Source of the DNA: Plecoglossus altivelis
Lineage: Eukaryota > Chordata > Actinopteri > Osmeriformes > Plecoglossidae
Reading direction: 5' to 3'
Assembly (NCBI GenBank): GCA_036571765.1
Contig: BROE01000023.1
Coordinates: 6,817,077-6,881,076, forward strand
Length of the DNA: 64,000 nucleotides
Translations under genes and position numbers: made by a program
Shown: positions 45,214 to 56,788 of the stretch, piece after piece
Numbering within the stretch: position 1 is the first letter of the stretch
Layout: each line of letters opens with the position of its first letter
The notes under the pieces: model-generated
Database searches by the model: none
Told to the model about the DNA's origin: nothing
The model's input: only the letters and a program-made list of their open reading frames with translations

Positions 45214-47458
45214 GATGAAGCATGTTACAGAGCACAGGCCTACACACCTCTGTGTTCAAAAAGGGGTTCGAGGCAAAGTAGAAATGAAAAGAGCAACGTT
45301 CATGAGTAGATAAACCACCTTCTTGGAGGTTCTTCATGTGCCTAGTCTCATAAATTACTAAAAAATATAACTCTTAGTTCTGCTTGACGAAAACATACCC
45401 CTCATTATATAATTTCATTAAAATGTCATATGTACACACATGCAGAGGCCGTGTGTTTAGAGTTGAGTAAAGTGGACATGTGACTGTAGAGGAGAGGGAT
45501 TTGCAGTATGGTGGAGCTGTGTTGAAGCATTAAATAATGAAGCTGGCATTTGTCCAATAAACAACGTGAACGCCAGTCGTTCCTAGAAACACACATGTCT
45601 TTCTGTCTTTCATTATGGCTGTCTCTGATACACACTCATTGATCACAAGTTTGATCGGCTTAGACTGCAGTTTATCTGTCACTCAATCTACCAATCAATT
45701 AACAGTCTACCAACCAATCAAACAATCATTTAAACCACCAATGAACACCTTAGTTTATTTCATATATCTTTCTGGATCTTGCTTCTCTTTCATTTTAATG
45801 TTTGACATGGTGCTCCACTCTATTATTGAGCAATCCTTACAGAATGTGTAAGTGCAAGCGTTTCTGTGACCTGTGTGAGTCTCTCTCTCCCCCCCTCCCC
45901 CCCCCCCTCTCCTCAGAAGCCCCCGGGCTGCACGTCTCACTCGTCGCTGCAGGGCTGTGGTTAGGGGAGGGTCTTGTCGCTTGCTGCAAAAAAAAAGAAG
46001 AAAAAAAACAGAAGGGAGGAGGGAGCAGGGGCTGGAGCAAAAGCTCTGGAAGGGCCCCTCCTCATGGTACACTGCGCTGTCGTCATAGATTTGGTCCTCT
46101 GAAGGATTTAACTAAGTCAGGCTTCAGACGAGAATATGTAGTTTCGCATCACACACTCCAGGATTCTGGCACCTGCCAGATTGGGATAATGACCTTGCTG
46201 GAGGCGAGACTATAGAGGCTTAGCTTATAGTCTCTTTGAACCTGTTGTCATTCTGGGCCAGACTGACAAAGCATCGGTCTCTTCTATTGGGACAGACTGC
46301 TTTGACTTGGGAGGATTATTTCTTGCGGGATGGTGATGCGCTCTCCGACTGTTGTCTCTGGCGCCGTGCACTGGTACTGCTCCGTTCTTTTGTTCATGCG
46401 CACTCTACCGTGAGTGGCCTGTTCTCTGTCGTCACGAACCCCTTGCCACTGCTTTAGGTCTCCTAATCATGCTATCCTGCGCCCAAAATCTCGCATTAAA
46501 CAAGCAACGCTATAGAACTCTTTTTTCTACATTGTACTGTAGTCTAGTGAGAGGGAAGGGCCAGTGAGGGGAGGATAGCACTGGAAGTCGCAGGGGTAGG
46601 GAGGAGGAAGATGGAGGGAGAGAGAAATATGAAGAGAAAGGAGAAGAAATGAATGCATGCAGATGGAGGCTGCTGGGGAAGAGAAAGCAGCAGGAGGAGG
46701 AGAAGAGGAGTGGAGAGAGAGAGAGAGAGGAGAAGAAGAAGAGATAGGGAAGGATGTGCAAGTTTTTTACGTGATGGGAGTCTCAGATTATCTAAAGAAA
46801 TACAAAGAATGGTTTAAATTGAATGGGGGTGTGTTTGTAGCAAGTTAATTATACACCGATACATTTATATATTTTGGCGTGTGTTAGCTCTAGGACCTGA
46901 GAAGTTCTGAATGAGAACCACCTGTAGCAGATAGCTGGGAAGATACCAAGCTGAAACAGTTTAGTAATCTCAAAAGTAACCACTCAGTTATTCGATGGTT
47001 CACTGTCCACCCATTCTTTTCTTTGTTCTCTCCTTGTGCGCTCACCCTGTGAGACAAGTAAACCAAACTCAATGTATCCTACGGCATCACTTGTAAACTA
47101 AGTTCCTCACAAGTCATATTCAGCTATACATCAGTTCACCCTCTCACTTCTGGCACACACATTTCCTTTTATTCCCAGGAGAATTCCAGAACAGACGACA
47201 TGATCCTTTTTCTTTCAATTCACTGGATCCAGTCCAGCATCCTTTAACTGTGTATAATGGTTCCTCTGTTTCGGCGGACAGGATTGGATTGCAGTGCCAC
47301 ACCTGTGTTAGAGGGGAGGAGGGTGAGGGGATAGAATTCAGAGAACGTGAGAGAGAGAGAGATTATCACCTAGTCTCATTCCCTATGGAGTGGAATGGGT
47401 GTTGCGCTGATATGAGTCCCTTATTGGCCTGACCTCAGGGCGTTATAAGGAGCTCAGG

Positions 47459-47499
<41 letters not shown>

Positions 47500-49009
47500 T
47501 GCGTGTGCATTCTTGAGCAAGAGAGCTATTACACCCTTGCAAAATCACCTCACATCCACCGTGAGCAAGGAGAGAGGAAAAAAGAATACAACCGTGACAG
47601 ACGGCACGGACAGACGGAGCACGCTGCACGTCTGGCCCTGACATCACGGCGAGGCAGGAAAGATGCACGGCAGGCGGAGTCGCTCCAACGACCTTCCACA
47701 TCGCCGTATGACACCACGGGTTTCCTGAACGTCATTACCCCACGCCTCCAGAAGAGACTGGAGCCAATTAGGGCAGGTGGGAGATACCATGGGATCCTCA
47801 TGATGTCATGCTCCAGAGCAGGACAAGGTGACCCCTCGTCTCTCCACCCCCCAGACCCTGCAATATCAAACACCCCACTCAGACAAAGGTTACGCGGGAA
47901 CGTAACTGTCGACATCTCGACCCGCCTGTTAAAAAGAAAACGCTTTGGCTACAAGAAGCGACACCCACTCACACGTGTCCAGACTTTTTGATGAATCCAT
48001 TCTTCCATTTCTAACGATGGCAGCTAACACAACGGCTGAACGGTTGTGATGGAAACGGCACACGTGCGCCCGGTTTATAACAAGCGACGCTGGTTAAGAC
48101 AATGTGTAAATATGTCTTGTTCTTCAAAGGAGGCCAGGACAGCTAGGCAAGGGCACAAGGAGGAGTAATAGACAGGACATGTGTTCAAACATGCACCTGT
48201 TGACATTGGAGTTGAACCAGCCGTACAGCAGACATAAATCAGGCCTACAACAGACAGTAAGTAGATCTCAGATCAGAGAGTTGCTGCGAGGCCTGGTAGC
48301 TCAGGCCTGGCGAAACCAGATGACGTGGCACTGGTATCGAAACATGACACTGTTAATGACACATAAGAGCAGAGGAAAGTAGGACACCTACCTACTGTAT
48401 GCCTTCCAACAAAACAAGCAACATTGTCTTACGTCCTTTACGTGTTTAAACAAGTGTGTCACATAGCAACGCAACGCAGAGATTGGTGATGATTAGTTGC
48501 TGTGTATCTTGCAGATATGACTGATCCAAGTTGTAGGCAGAGAAAAGCCTTTGAGTGACCAGTTTACCTAGAAACATTCCTTTCTGCTTTCTATGATACG
48601 ATCCGCCTGTTTGCTCGCCTACTTAGAAGGGGTGAGAATGAACGTGACCTCTGTAATTCCACTACAGAAGTTCATCCTTTCTTTAGTCCGCCGGCGTCTA
48701 TTGACGTCCGATGGATTTTACAATGAGCGGATCACCTAGGAGGTATTGAGGGAGGGAGAGGGAGAGGGGAGGGAGAGGGGAGGGAGAGGGAGAGGGGAGG
48801 GAGGTTGGTTCTAGTGTGGCATGTGTCAACCGTGCGTAGCAGGCCAGACACAAGGACAGAGATTAGCATTGTCGAGCGCTGTGTACCTTCTGAGAGAGTC
48901 TGGACTAATTCAATTATGCTTTGACCCTGTGATGAGATAAGAAGCCTTCATCAGACTCTCTATTCATGAAAGCCTGGTTGGCAGAGGAGCATTTATACAG
49001 TGTGGTAAA

Positions 49010-49176
49010 ACACAACGCGGTCACACATAGTGTGGAAACACACAACAGGGTAACACACAGTGTGGTAACACACAACAGGGTAACACACAGTGTGGAAACA
49101 CACAACAGGGTAACACACAGTTTGGTAACACACAACAGGGTAACACACAGTGTGGTAACACACAACCTGGTAACAC
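49010..49176. repeat. 30-bp minisatellite (taacacacagtgtg / taacacacaacaggg)
   Basis: About five to six copies of a composite unit made of two related 15-mers, TAACACACAGTGTGG and TAACACACAACAGGG. Confidence 0.85.
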
Positions 49177-49459
49177 ACCCTCTCATTCACTTCGTGGTCG
49201 TCCATGTTTGGTAAATTGCAAACAGACTCAGTCGCCACATCCAATGACAAATCTGTCAGTTGTATACATTCCTTCAAGGTTGTACAAACACTTAAGAAAA
49301 CAGGTTGGATTAGGTTAAGCCTTGCTGAAAGCTAATGCTACTGTTTTGACACATTCCTTCTGTTTATCTAAACTGTATACATGAATACGCCAAGGTCTGA
49401 CCACCGTGGGTTTCCTCTCTAATCAACGGTTCTGTCTCCTCTTTCCTCAGAACTCCTCC

Positions 49460-50310
49460 ATGGGTGTGAAGGTTCTCCAGTGCTTCCCTTTCTACAGGCG
49501 TTGTAAAGAGCGCTGTAAGAGCAGACAGTGCCCTCCGGAGGCAGGTGAGAGATCAGCACCCTTTCCCCGATCCTGAGGTCGCTTCAGTAACCGCAAGTTA
49601 CTTAACGGACTCAATGATTCGAAAATCTACTATAATACATAAGGAGAATGAGATGAGTTTTATAAGATGACTTGTCAGGACCAGATCTGTAGTCAAAGTG
49701 TGAAAAATGGCAGAGCCTTGAGCTAATATTATAAAAGGTTAAATCTTAAACGTTTTTCGTTAATCTGCACCCCTTTGCAATCATTTGCCTGCCACTCAAC
49801 CTACGGTTCTCAGAGGGCAAAAATGTGAAACGTGTGAGAGCGACCTAATTCTTATACAATATGTTACACTAGGTCACGAGGCCTGAAGGGTTAACCATGT
49901 CATCGTTATATATGTAAAACAGTCTCACTGAATCCTCTTGTGCAAGGTAGCATGCTGGGACGTGCTCTGATGAAGTTTTTTGTTCGTTTACAGCTAATTA
50001 ACATTCTGATCCTATCTGTAACTGTCCGTCCCTTCCCTCCGTCCCCTCATTCTTCTACCTTCCCACCCACCCACCTCCCTCTCTCCCCCCCTTCCCTCTC
50101 TCCCCTCCACCACCATCATCCCTCTCCCTCCTTCCCTCAGTGCCAGTAGAAGAGATGAAGCCGCGCCTGTCGTCCACGGCGTCGTGGAGCAGTGACGGCG
50201 AAGGGGTGGGCAGTCAGAGGGGCTCTCAGATCTACTTCTCCACTAAGGCGCGTCTCTCCTTCAGGCACCAGATGGATAGCAACATCAACGCTGTGGATGC
50301 CACGTACTGA
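49460..50310 (+). CDS. Unrecognised 84-residue Cys/Arg-rich small protein
   Basis: Two coding exons, 49460-49544 and 50141-50310, join in phase (GCA G|TG) into an 84-residue protein. The ATG (CTCCATGG, good Kozak context) follows a CAG acceptor by nine bases. The N-terminus (MGVKVLQCFPFYRRCKERCK) has a Gly at position 2, Cys at 8, 15, 19 and 24 and many basic residues, as in lipid-anchored or metal-binding peripheral proteins. The second half is Ser-rich (STASWSSDGEG) and ends with FSTKARLSFRHQMDSNINAVDATY, which looks conserved rather than random. There is no signal peptide or membrane span. I do not recognise the family. Alternatively these could be the last two exons of a longer protein with upstream exons I missed. 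Codon use and exact splice phase argue for a real gene. Confidence 0.6.
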
Positions 50311-51700
50311 TGAGCCTCCCTTCTCATCATCATCATCATTTTAAAAGGCTGTGATGTCTCCCCCCCACCACCACCTTTTGATGTCGTCATCGCCCCCGGC
50401 GACGTTACACACACATGTAACGCAGTGTCAAATAACCGCCGCGGTTCGCTATCCCTTGCAATGACGGTCTGAAGCAGGAGGTATAGACGGCAGCCTGCAG
50501 TGTATGTCTAAGGCTGAAGGCTGGGTAGTGGTGACAAGTTGATTTTGGTCTTAGAGCTTAAGTTCTTCAACTCTACAGTTAGCTTTTGTTTCCATCCCTA
50601 GTAATAATTAGGTTGCGGGTTTCTACTCTGCACGTATCTCTTGTCTTACACTTTAGCGGCAGACGTCTGTTTGTCTGGGTGATGAGAGGAGAAATAATTG
50701 GAGATTGTTTACACCATCATTACCAACTAAGTGCATTATTAATAGATTCGTTTTCTTTTTAAAAGCGCCCCCCCCCCCCCCCTCTTTTTGAAATCGCAGC
50801 TCCCTGTTTGTATTCGTAATGCAGCTTTGGAACAAAGTTTTTTTTTTTGTGCGTTTTGAATTTTCCAAGAGTTCGATCGGACGTTACTGACTTAGTTTGC
50901 TCAACGTAGACGTCTGTACAACACGTGCAGATAACGCAGGCTGACGACTGACCAGGAAGCACTCCAATGATGCAACTGCTATAATCCGTTTTTCTGCCAT
51001 TATTAGAAAAGCAACCAAAAAAAGGGTTGTCATATTTTTTACAGTTCAATTGTCTTTTTCTGTTGAAGGAGACCGAAATGAGTTTGTGCCTTTACTAACA
51101 ATCTTTCAAAATGAAGGGAAAAGTGGCAGATTCTTTTTTCTTTTTACAACCCAGATATTACGTGTTGTTGTCATGAGAATACATTTTACACGTATGTAAA
51201 TGTTAGCTTGTAAAAGAACCTGGGAATAACATCAATGAATTGAGAACGATAACCAACAAAAAAAATCTATTGATGTTTCGCTGTTTGAATCAGTTTCCTT
51301 TACTTTCATCTAACCTTAACGTTCCTGTCCTTTTTCTTAATTCAAAAGTAGCGTCGTAACACTTTCTCTCCTGTAACTGAATTTTATACATTTATATTTT
51401 TGTACAAAGCATGGATCAAGGTTTCGGGTAGGGGCAAGATTGTAGGGAACAGGATCCATGAACTGAATAGTAATGCCTAATAACTGTGAAGAAAAACGTC
51501 AATTACAATTTAATTGTGTGAAGAAAAAGCCAACATTCCCCCCCCCCAACACGACGATTTGTGTACAAATTTGTGTTGTCGTTGACAAACAATTGTACTA
51601 ACAAGGTAATTCACACTAAAATGGAACGCAACCACGGCTTTGGTGTGAATTTATTGTGCATTGAAGTAAAATGTGTTTTTGCTAAAAGGACAGACTTACA
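50311..51700 (+). other. Probable 3'UTR of the small gene, then intergenic
   Basis: AT-rich non-coding sequence after the stop codon, with a CAT trinucleotide run (about 50,324-50,338) and a poly-C run (50,766-50,782). I found no canonical AATAAA in the forward direction, so the 3' end is undefined. Confidence 0.4.
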
Positions 51701-51707
51701 ACAGACG

Positions 51708-51713
51708 TTTATT
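51708..51713 (-). terminator. mettl3 polyadenylation signal AATAAA (candidate)
   Basis: An exact AATAAA on the reverse strand about 215 bp past the mettl3 stop. Another lies at 51,650-51,655. Which is used cannot be decided from sequence. Confidence 0.45.
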
Positions 51714-51927
51714 CTTATTTTTCTGCAAACTACACCTCATAGGCAAACATACTTCCAATGATTTTTACTACAAAAACACTGAAATTGGTAAAAAAAAATA
51801 ATATAAAAAAAACTACATGAAAGGCAGTCTGTAGTTGACCAAGAAAAAAAAACTGTCCTTTCCTGGGATGTCATTGGATACTTGGCTCATCACATGACTC
51901 AGGGCAGGAGATAATGTCATCTGATGT

Positions 51928-54900
51928 CTACATGTTCTTAGGTTTGGAGATGACCCCGTCAGGGTAGTGCTTCTTAAAGCGAGCCACAACATCAGGGTCT
52001 AACAGGTGAATTCCATCCAGCTGGTTACCAAGAGTGACCCTGTAAGAGCGAGAGGAAAAAAGACAAGGAAGTCGAGAGAGTGGGGGAACAGAGGGAAAGA
52101 TTTCAAATACACAAATGAACATTGGTTAGCAGTAGAAGCAGGCAACACATCTGTACACACACACACACACACACCAGTTGGGCTGAACGTTGTGGGGCCG
52201 GCCAAAGAGCTCGATCTTCCTAGTCCCTGGCGACAGTCTCTCGATCATCCCATAGATCTCATCTGGCTTGTGACTGGTGGAGCGCACCTGAGACAGGAAG
52301 GACGGAGAGATAGGACAGGAAGTTACACGGATACACACTACGTTGGTACGCCATACATGATCGAGATAAGAAGGGATAAATATACTGGTAGGTAAAACCA
52401 AACTTTGAAAAAAAGAAATGAACTCATTGGGCCTCTCACTTCTGCAACGATGACATCACAGTCAAGCCCTCTGTTGAATCCCTGGGGATTTCCCTTCACG
52501 CCAACCTGTAACCAAACACACATATCATGTAGAAACACTCACGCATGTCATACAACCTAAATAGAACACCACACACACATACTCCAGAGAATACCTCACA
52601 CACACACATACTCCAGAGAATACCTCACACACACACATACTCCAGAGAATACCTCACACACACACATACTCCAGAGAATACCTCACACACACACACACTT
52701 ACTAAGCAGTGTTCCTTCCCATGATTGAGCCAGTGACCAGTCCTTCCAGTCCGGATGATTCTCTGTAACTGGTTCGTCTTCACCCAGATGATCTCATCAA
52801 CACGCTCATAGCTGAGAGCCAGAGACAGAGAGACAGAGAGAGCCAGACAGAGACAGAGAGACAAAGAGAGCCAGACAGAGAAAGAACGAGAGAGAGATAA
52901 AGAGTAAAAGATAAGGAGAGAGACCTTTGAACCTGCAGGATGTATCCATGTTCAGACTTGACTTTGCTGCGTTACTGTTCTAGCAAGAAAACAGAACAGA
53001 GCAGAACTCACCCCCAAAGACTGAGACATTCTCTGCCCAGCTCCATAGCCCTGTTAAGATAGACCATGGACACCAATAACATGAGAAATCACAAGTACGC
53101 ACACACAGTGCAACACACAAACAGAATCAGTACACGGATTAAGAGCATTAAGAACTCCATTCTCAATTCACTATTCCAGTATCCACCCCATCCGGGTGAT
53201 GCTGTCACAGTACACTGCGATCCGATTGGTGGTCCCACCTGCCAGTCACCCAGAGGAACAGGAAGCCGTCGTCCTGGAGCAAAGGGATGTGGAGCTTGCG
53301 CATCTCGTCGTCCGTCAGCGTTCCGTAGGGCAGCTCCATGTGGATGTCCCAGGGGGGGTCGGCCATCACCACCGCAAACTTCCCCAGGATGGACACGTCC
53401 AGGTACCGGATGTCACAGCAGATCCACTGGAGGACAGGAGACAGACGCACACACGCGTCCAAAACAAGTTCATCCACTCAGCTCACTTAGATCAGGTCTA
53501 TTAATATCCCATTCTCATTATGTTGTATATACCAGGGGTGTCCAATCCTGGTCCTCTAGGGCCAATGTCTTGACAGTTTTACATGTGTCCCTGCTCCAGC
53601 ACACCTATATGTTTTATTCCTTCTGTTTTATGTGTGTGGACTGATTTTAATGTTCAGCACTTTGGTCAGTCATTGGCTGTTTTGAGACGTGCTCTATAAA
53701 TACATGAACTTGAGCCACCAAACACACCAAACTCTCCTCCCGTTTCATACTCCCTCTAGCCTAAAAGACCTAGAATACAGAACAGGTACATAGCGGTTGC
53801 CGAGGTAACTCCAAAACATTCCGCTCCTTCCCTCTAATCCTCCTCTCCCTTCCCGCAAAGCCCTTCTCACCTGCGAAGGGAACAGTTTCCCCACGTTGCT
53901 ATCAGCGTCCCCCTGGTGCAGGCCCAGCTCAACTGCCCCTCCCTGAGAGTCCAGGAGACCCCCTTCCATCTCCGGGGGGGCGTCAATCTCGTAGTGGACG
54001 TACTTGCAGGTGTCCATGTGGAAGCAGGTGTTGAGGAAGGAGCAGTCCCCCAGACTCTCGTCTGTGTGCTTGTTGATGATCCGCCTGAGTGACAGGTGCA
54101 AGGACAGGGTTCAGCCAATCAGATGGGATGATATGAGGCGTGTGTTAACCAATCAGAAGACAAACGCTTGAGGGACCTCATCAGATCTACAGTCAGTAAG
54201 CCAGCAAATGGAACTCTTTAGACGTTAGAAAACACTCCGAGGTCAGGATTGGTTAGTGCATGAAAGTTGACTGAACAAGAAGTTAGGCATCAACAAAATA
54301 AATATCCATGAAAAAAGAAACTCTGGATTATTAAATACAAGAATATGCGTGTGATAGGTTCATTGGTATATTGAAAATTGCCCCTAGAGAATGGATGTGT
54401 GAGTGAATGGTTGTCTGTGTCTCTGTGTTAGCCCTGCGACTTGCTGGCCCCAGTCCAGGGTGTACCCCGCCTATGGCCCGAAAGCTACTGGGTTAGGCTC
54501 TAGTCACCCGTGACCCCAAAATGGGAACAAGCAGCACTGCAATCCCTCCAAGGGATTAGCAGTAGACAATCGATGGATGGATAAAAATGAGCAGGCTCAA
54601 CATAGGTGTAAATGCAGTGGATGGTTGAGAGGCACTTACCTGAAGTGAAGCTTGGTGCAGGGCTGGAGCGTGTCTCCGGACCTCACACAGTCCTCCTTGG
54701 TGCCGTGGTCACAGAACTCCTGGACCTGTGCCCGACCACGCGATCGGAACTTCTCCACGATGGACTGCTCCTTGGCTGTGCTGGTATTCAATAGCTCCAG
54801 GATCTCTCTGCTCACCTGTCGGGCGCGCGCACGCGCACACACGCACACACACACGCCCACACACACACACAGACACACACACACAAGTCAACTTCTAACC

Positions 54901-56218
54901 AAAGGCCACTCTCATCACAACAATTTCAGATGTGTTACTGTAATATGTTTATGTTACTGTAATATGTTTAGAAGTACTCCCTCCATCTTCACCTTCTTGC
55001 ACTGCTGCTCCTTGGTGGATTGCTGGTTCAGGAGGTTTTCAATCTCCATATCCAGGTGAGACGACAGCCCCTTATTGGTCCTTGATTTCTTATCTGCCCC
55101 GCCTCCTCCACCACCGGAGGACCCAGCCATCTGGGAGGAGGAAGCCGGCGCCAGCGAGATGGAGGATGTGGGCGGAGGGGAGGGCGGGCTCTGGAGAGAA
55201 GGGGAGGAGCCTGGTACTCTGCTGTGGTGAATTTGGTCCTCTGCTTTCCTCTTCACTCCGGCTCTCTGGGCTATGGCCCCGCCCCCTATCATGGCCCAAA
55301 GTTTAGTGTGGTCCACAGAGATGACCAGAGTGGAGGGCGATGACGATGTGGAGGATGAAGACACCAGGGAAGGTTGTCGGACCTCAATCAGCTCTTGGGC
55401 AGAGAACTTGAGGAGGAGGCTCTGGATACAGCCATGAGTGACCGGAGTTTCTGACTGAAGATGAAGAAATCGACAACTGGTCAAGGAAGGTTGAGGGTAG
55501 GACAGGACAGGACTGAGAGACGGGGGGAAGTCAAAACACAACGTTTGACTTGATGACAGAAGTTGACATCCCTCCTCCTCTCTTTATCTATTTCAAGCAC
55601 GACACAAAATAACCTCCCATACAATTTATGCTTACCGTGTTGAGATCGTTGGTGATGGTCAGGGAGTCTGTGGGGAGAGAGAGACTGAGGTCCGAGAGGT
55701 AACCAAGCAGCCTCTTCTCCAGTTCAGGGTCCGGCGGGCGCTCTGTCTCCTCTTGTTGGGGGCTCAGGACGGACGGTCCAGGACTGTCACTCCTGGCTGT
55801 AGCTCCATCTGAGCTACCGGCCACCTCTGGGACGCAGAGACACGCAAGCATCACAGATAGGAAACATTCGATTTTTTTACTAGCTCGCGTAACACGGCCA
55901 GTGCGTGTGCGTTTCTATACCTTACAGTATTAGGGTATTTTGAAGATACCTTATCATCCGTATCCACATACTTGATATACTGTAATTGCAGTTCGATAAA
56001 GAGTCGCACCATAAGGATCTCGTTGAGAACACTGAGTCGCTGGACACCCCGTGTTGTTGGGATACCATTTTACACGATGGTCATGACCAAATCCCGCCTT
56101 TCGTTCGTCTGTTACCTGCGGCAAGTTGCGTGGGATCTTTCCGTCGTCGTTGGAGTCTTTCTCGAAGCGAGTCCAACTGCTTCTTGTGTGCCTGAATGTT
56201 GCTCCATGTGTCCGACAT
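51928..56218 (-). CDS. mettl3: N6-adenosine-methyltransferase catalytic subunit METTL3
   Basis: Catalytic subunit of the nuclear m6A writer (with METTL14/WTAP), transferring methyl from SAM to adenosines in mRNA. Reverse-strand exons: 56116-56218, 55636-55826, 54993-55454, 54640-54815, 53871-54084, 53239-53426, 53012-53050, 52703-52811, 52440-52505, 52175-52287, 51928-52039. All phases agree: 590 residues (human 580). The start MSDTWSNIQAHKKQLDSLRE is conserved. Visible: nuclear-localisation-type basic stretch, the LLNQQSTKEQQ and ELLNTSTAKEQSIVEK helices, two CCCH zinc fingers (C...C...C...H near residues 265-345), the catalytic DPPW at residues 405-408 (53,349-53,360), and the SAM/RNA-binding NPQGFNRGLDCDVIVAEVR and RPHNVQPNW segments. 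It ends ISKPKNM. Complete and apparently functional. It shares a short intergenic region head-to-head with ttc5. Confidence 0.97.
52565..52700. repeat. 30-bp repeat in a mettl3 intron
   Basis: Four near-perfect copies of a 30-bp unit (cacacacatactccagagaa + tacctcacac), ending just beside the exon boundary at 52,703. Confidence 0.9.
53533..53715. mobile_element. hAT-type end and retroposon tail remnants
   Basis: CAGGGGTGTCCAATCCTGGTC at 53,533 resembles the terminal repeat of the complete MITE in ttc5 intron 1. From about 53,655 the sequence (TTCAGCACTTTGGTCA, then GTGCTCTATAAATA) matches a common fish retroposon 3' tail. Both pieces sit in a mettl3 intron and are incomplete. Confidence 0.5.
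54375..54590 (+). mobile_element. Retroposon 3' part (fish LINE/SINE family)
   Basis: A GTCCAGGGTGTACCCCGCCT box, then GGCTCTAG...CCCGTGACCC, and an end in CGATGGATGGATA, the typical ATGGATGG-tailed 3' end of an abundant fish retroposon. It lies in a mettl3 intron, is diverged and has no coding capacity. Confidence 0.65.
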
Positions 56219-56788
56219 CGTCCGAGAGACTGTAAATGTTATGTTAAAACTAAAATAGGAAGTGCAGGACCCTCCTACATTTGCAAACTAACAAGCGATA
56301 ATGCGGTACAGCAACAAAAGAGGCTCTACATGCCCAGAACTACAAAACTGGGCGATACAACAAAATGTACTGTACACATCGATAGTAAAAAATCATTCAC
56401 ACGATATTGTATTCCTATTATATATTCGCAGTTTTTCAAATTATTTTAAAAACAGTCTGCACAAAACGAAAAACGTAGGAACGTTGTGGAACATAAGTCG
56501 GTGTGTTTCAGCGATGGACACATTTCCGGGAAACACATCTTAGACGTAATTTTGTCAATTGAACAATATAAATTAACCGTGTTGTGTACATTAATGGCAA
56601 TATATTCTCGAACTATATTCATGGTGACTAAATAATAATAAATAAAACATTTGAAGTCTTTCTACAGCAACCATGTGATCTTTCAGACATTTGCTGGTTC
56701 TTTTCAGCGCCACTAGATGGCATGCTTTCATTCTATTCTACGATTTTCTTCTTCTTTTGCTGCTTTTCTACAACAACCGCTGGGAAAG
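56219..56788. promoter_or_regulatory. Shared mettl3/ttc5 bidirectional promoter region
   Basis: Only 570 bp separate the divergent ATGs of mettl3 (56,218, reverse) and ttc5 (56,789, forward), so both 5'UTRs and promoters must fit here. No TATA box is evident at the expected place for either. A TTTCCGGG motif (56,523-56,530) could be an ETS-type site. Confidence 0.6.

Larger units (their letters stand above)
43492..49450 (+). other. Inferred 6-kb intron; no other gene seen
   Basis: Mostly non-repetitive, with a poly-G tract at 44,313-44,322, several minisatellites, a GACA run at 47,465-47,500 and a GGGAGAGG purine tract at 48,750-48,802. The 162-codon open frame at 47,503-47,991 has no recognised domain and no splice support and was not accepted. 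Confidence 0.4.

Noticed and set aside
47503..47991. 162-codon forward open frame
   Set aside because: No recognisable domain, low-complexity basic composition, begins in a GACA repeat and lacks splice or promoter support. Chance is more likely.
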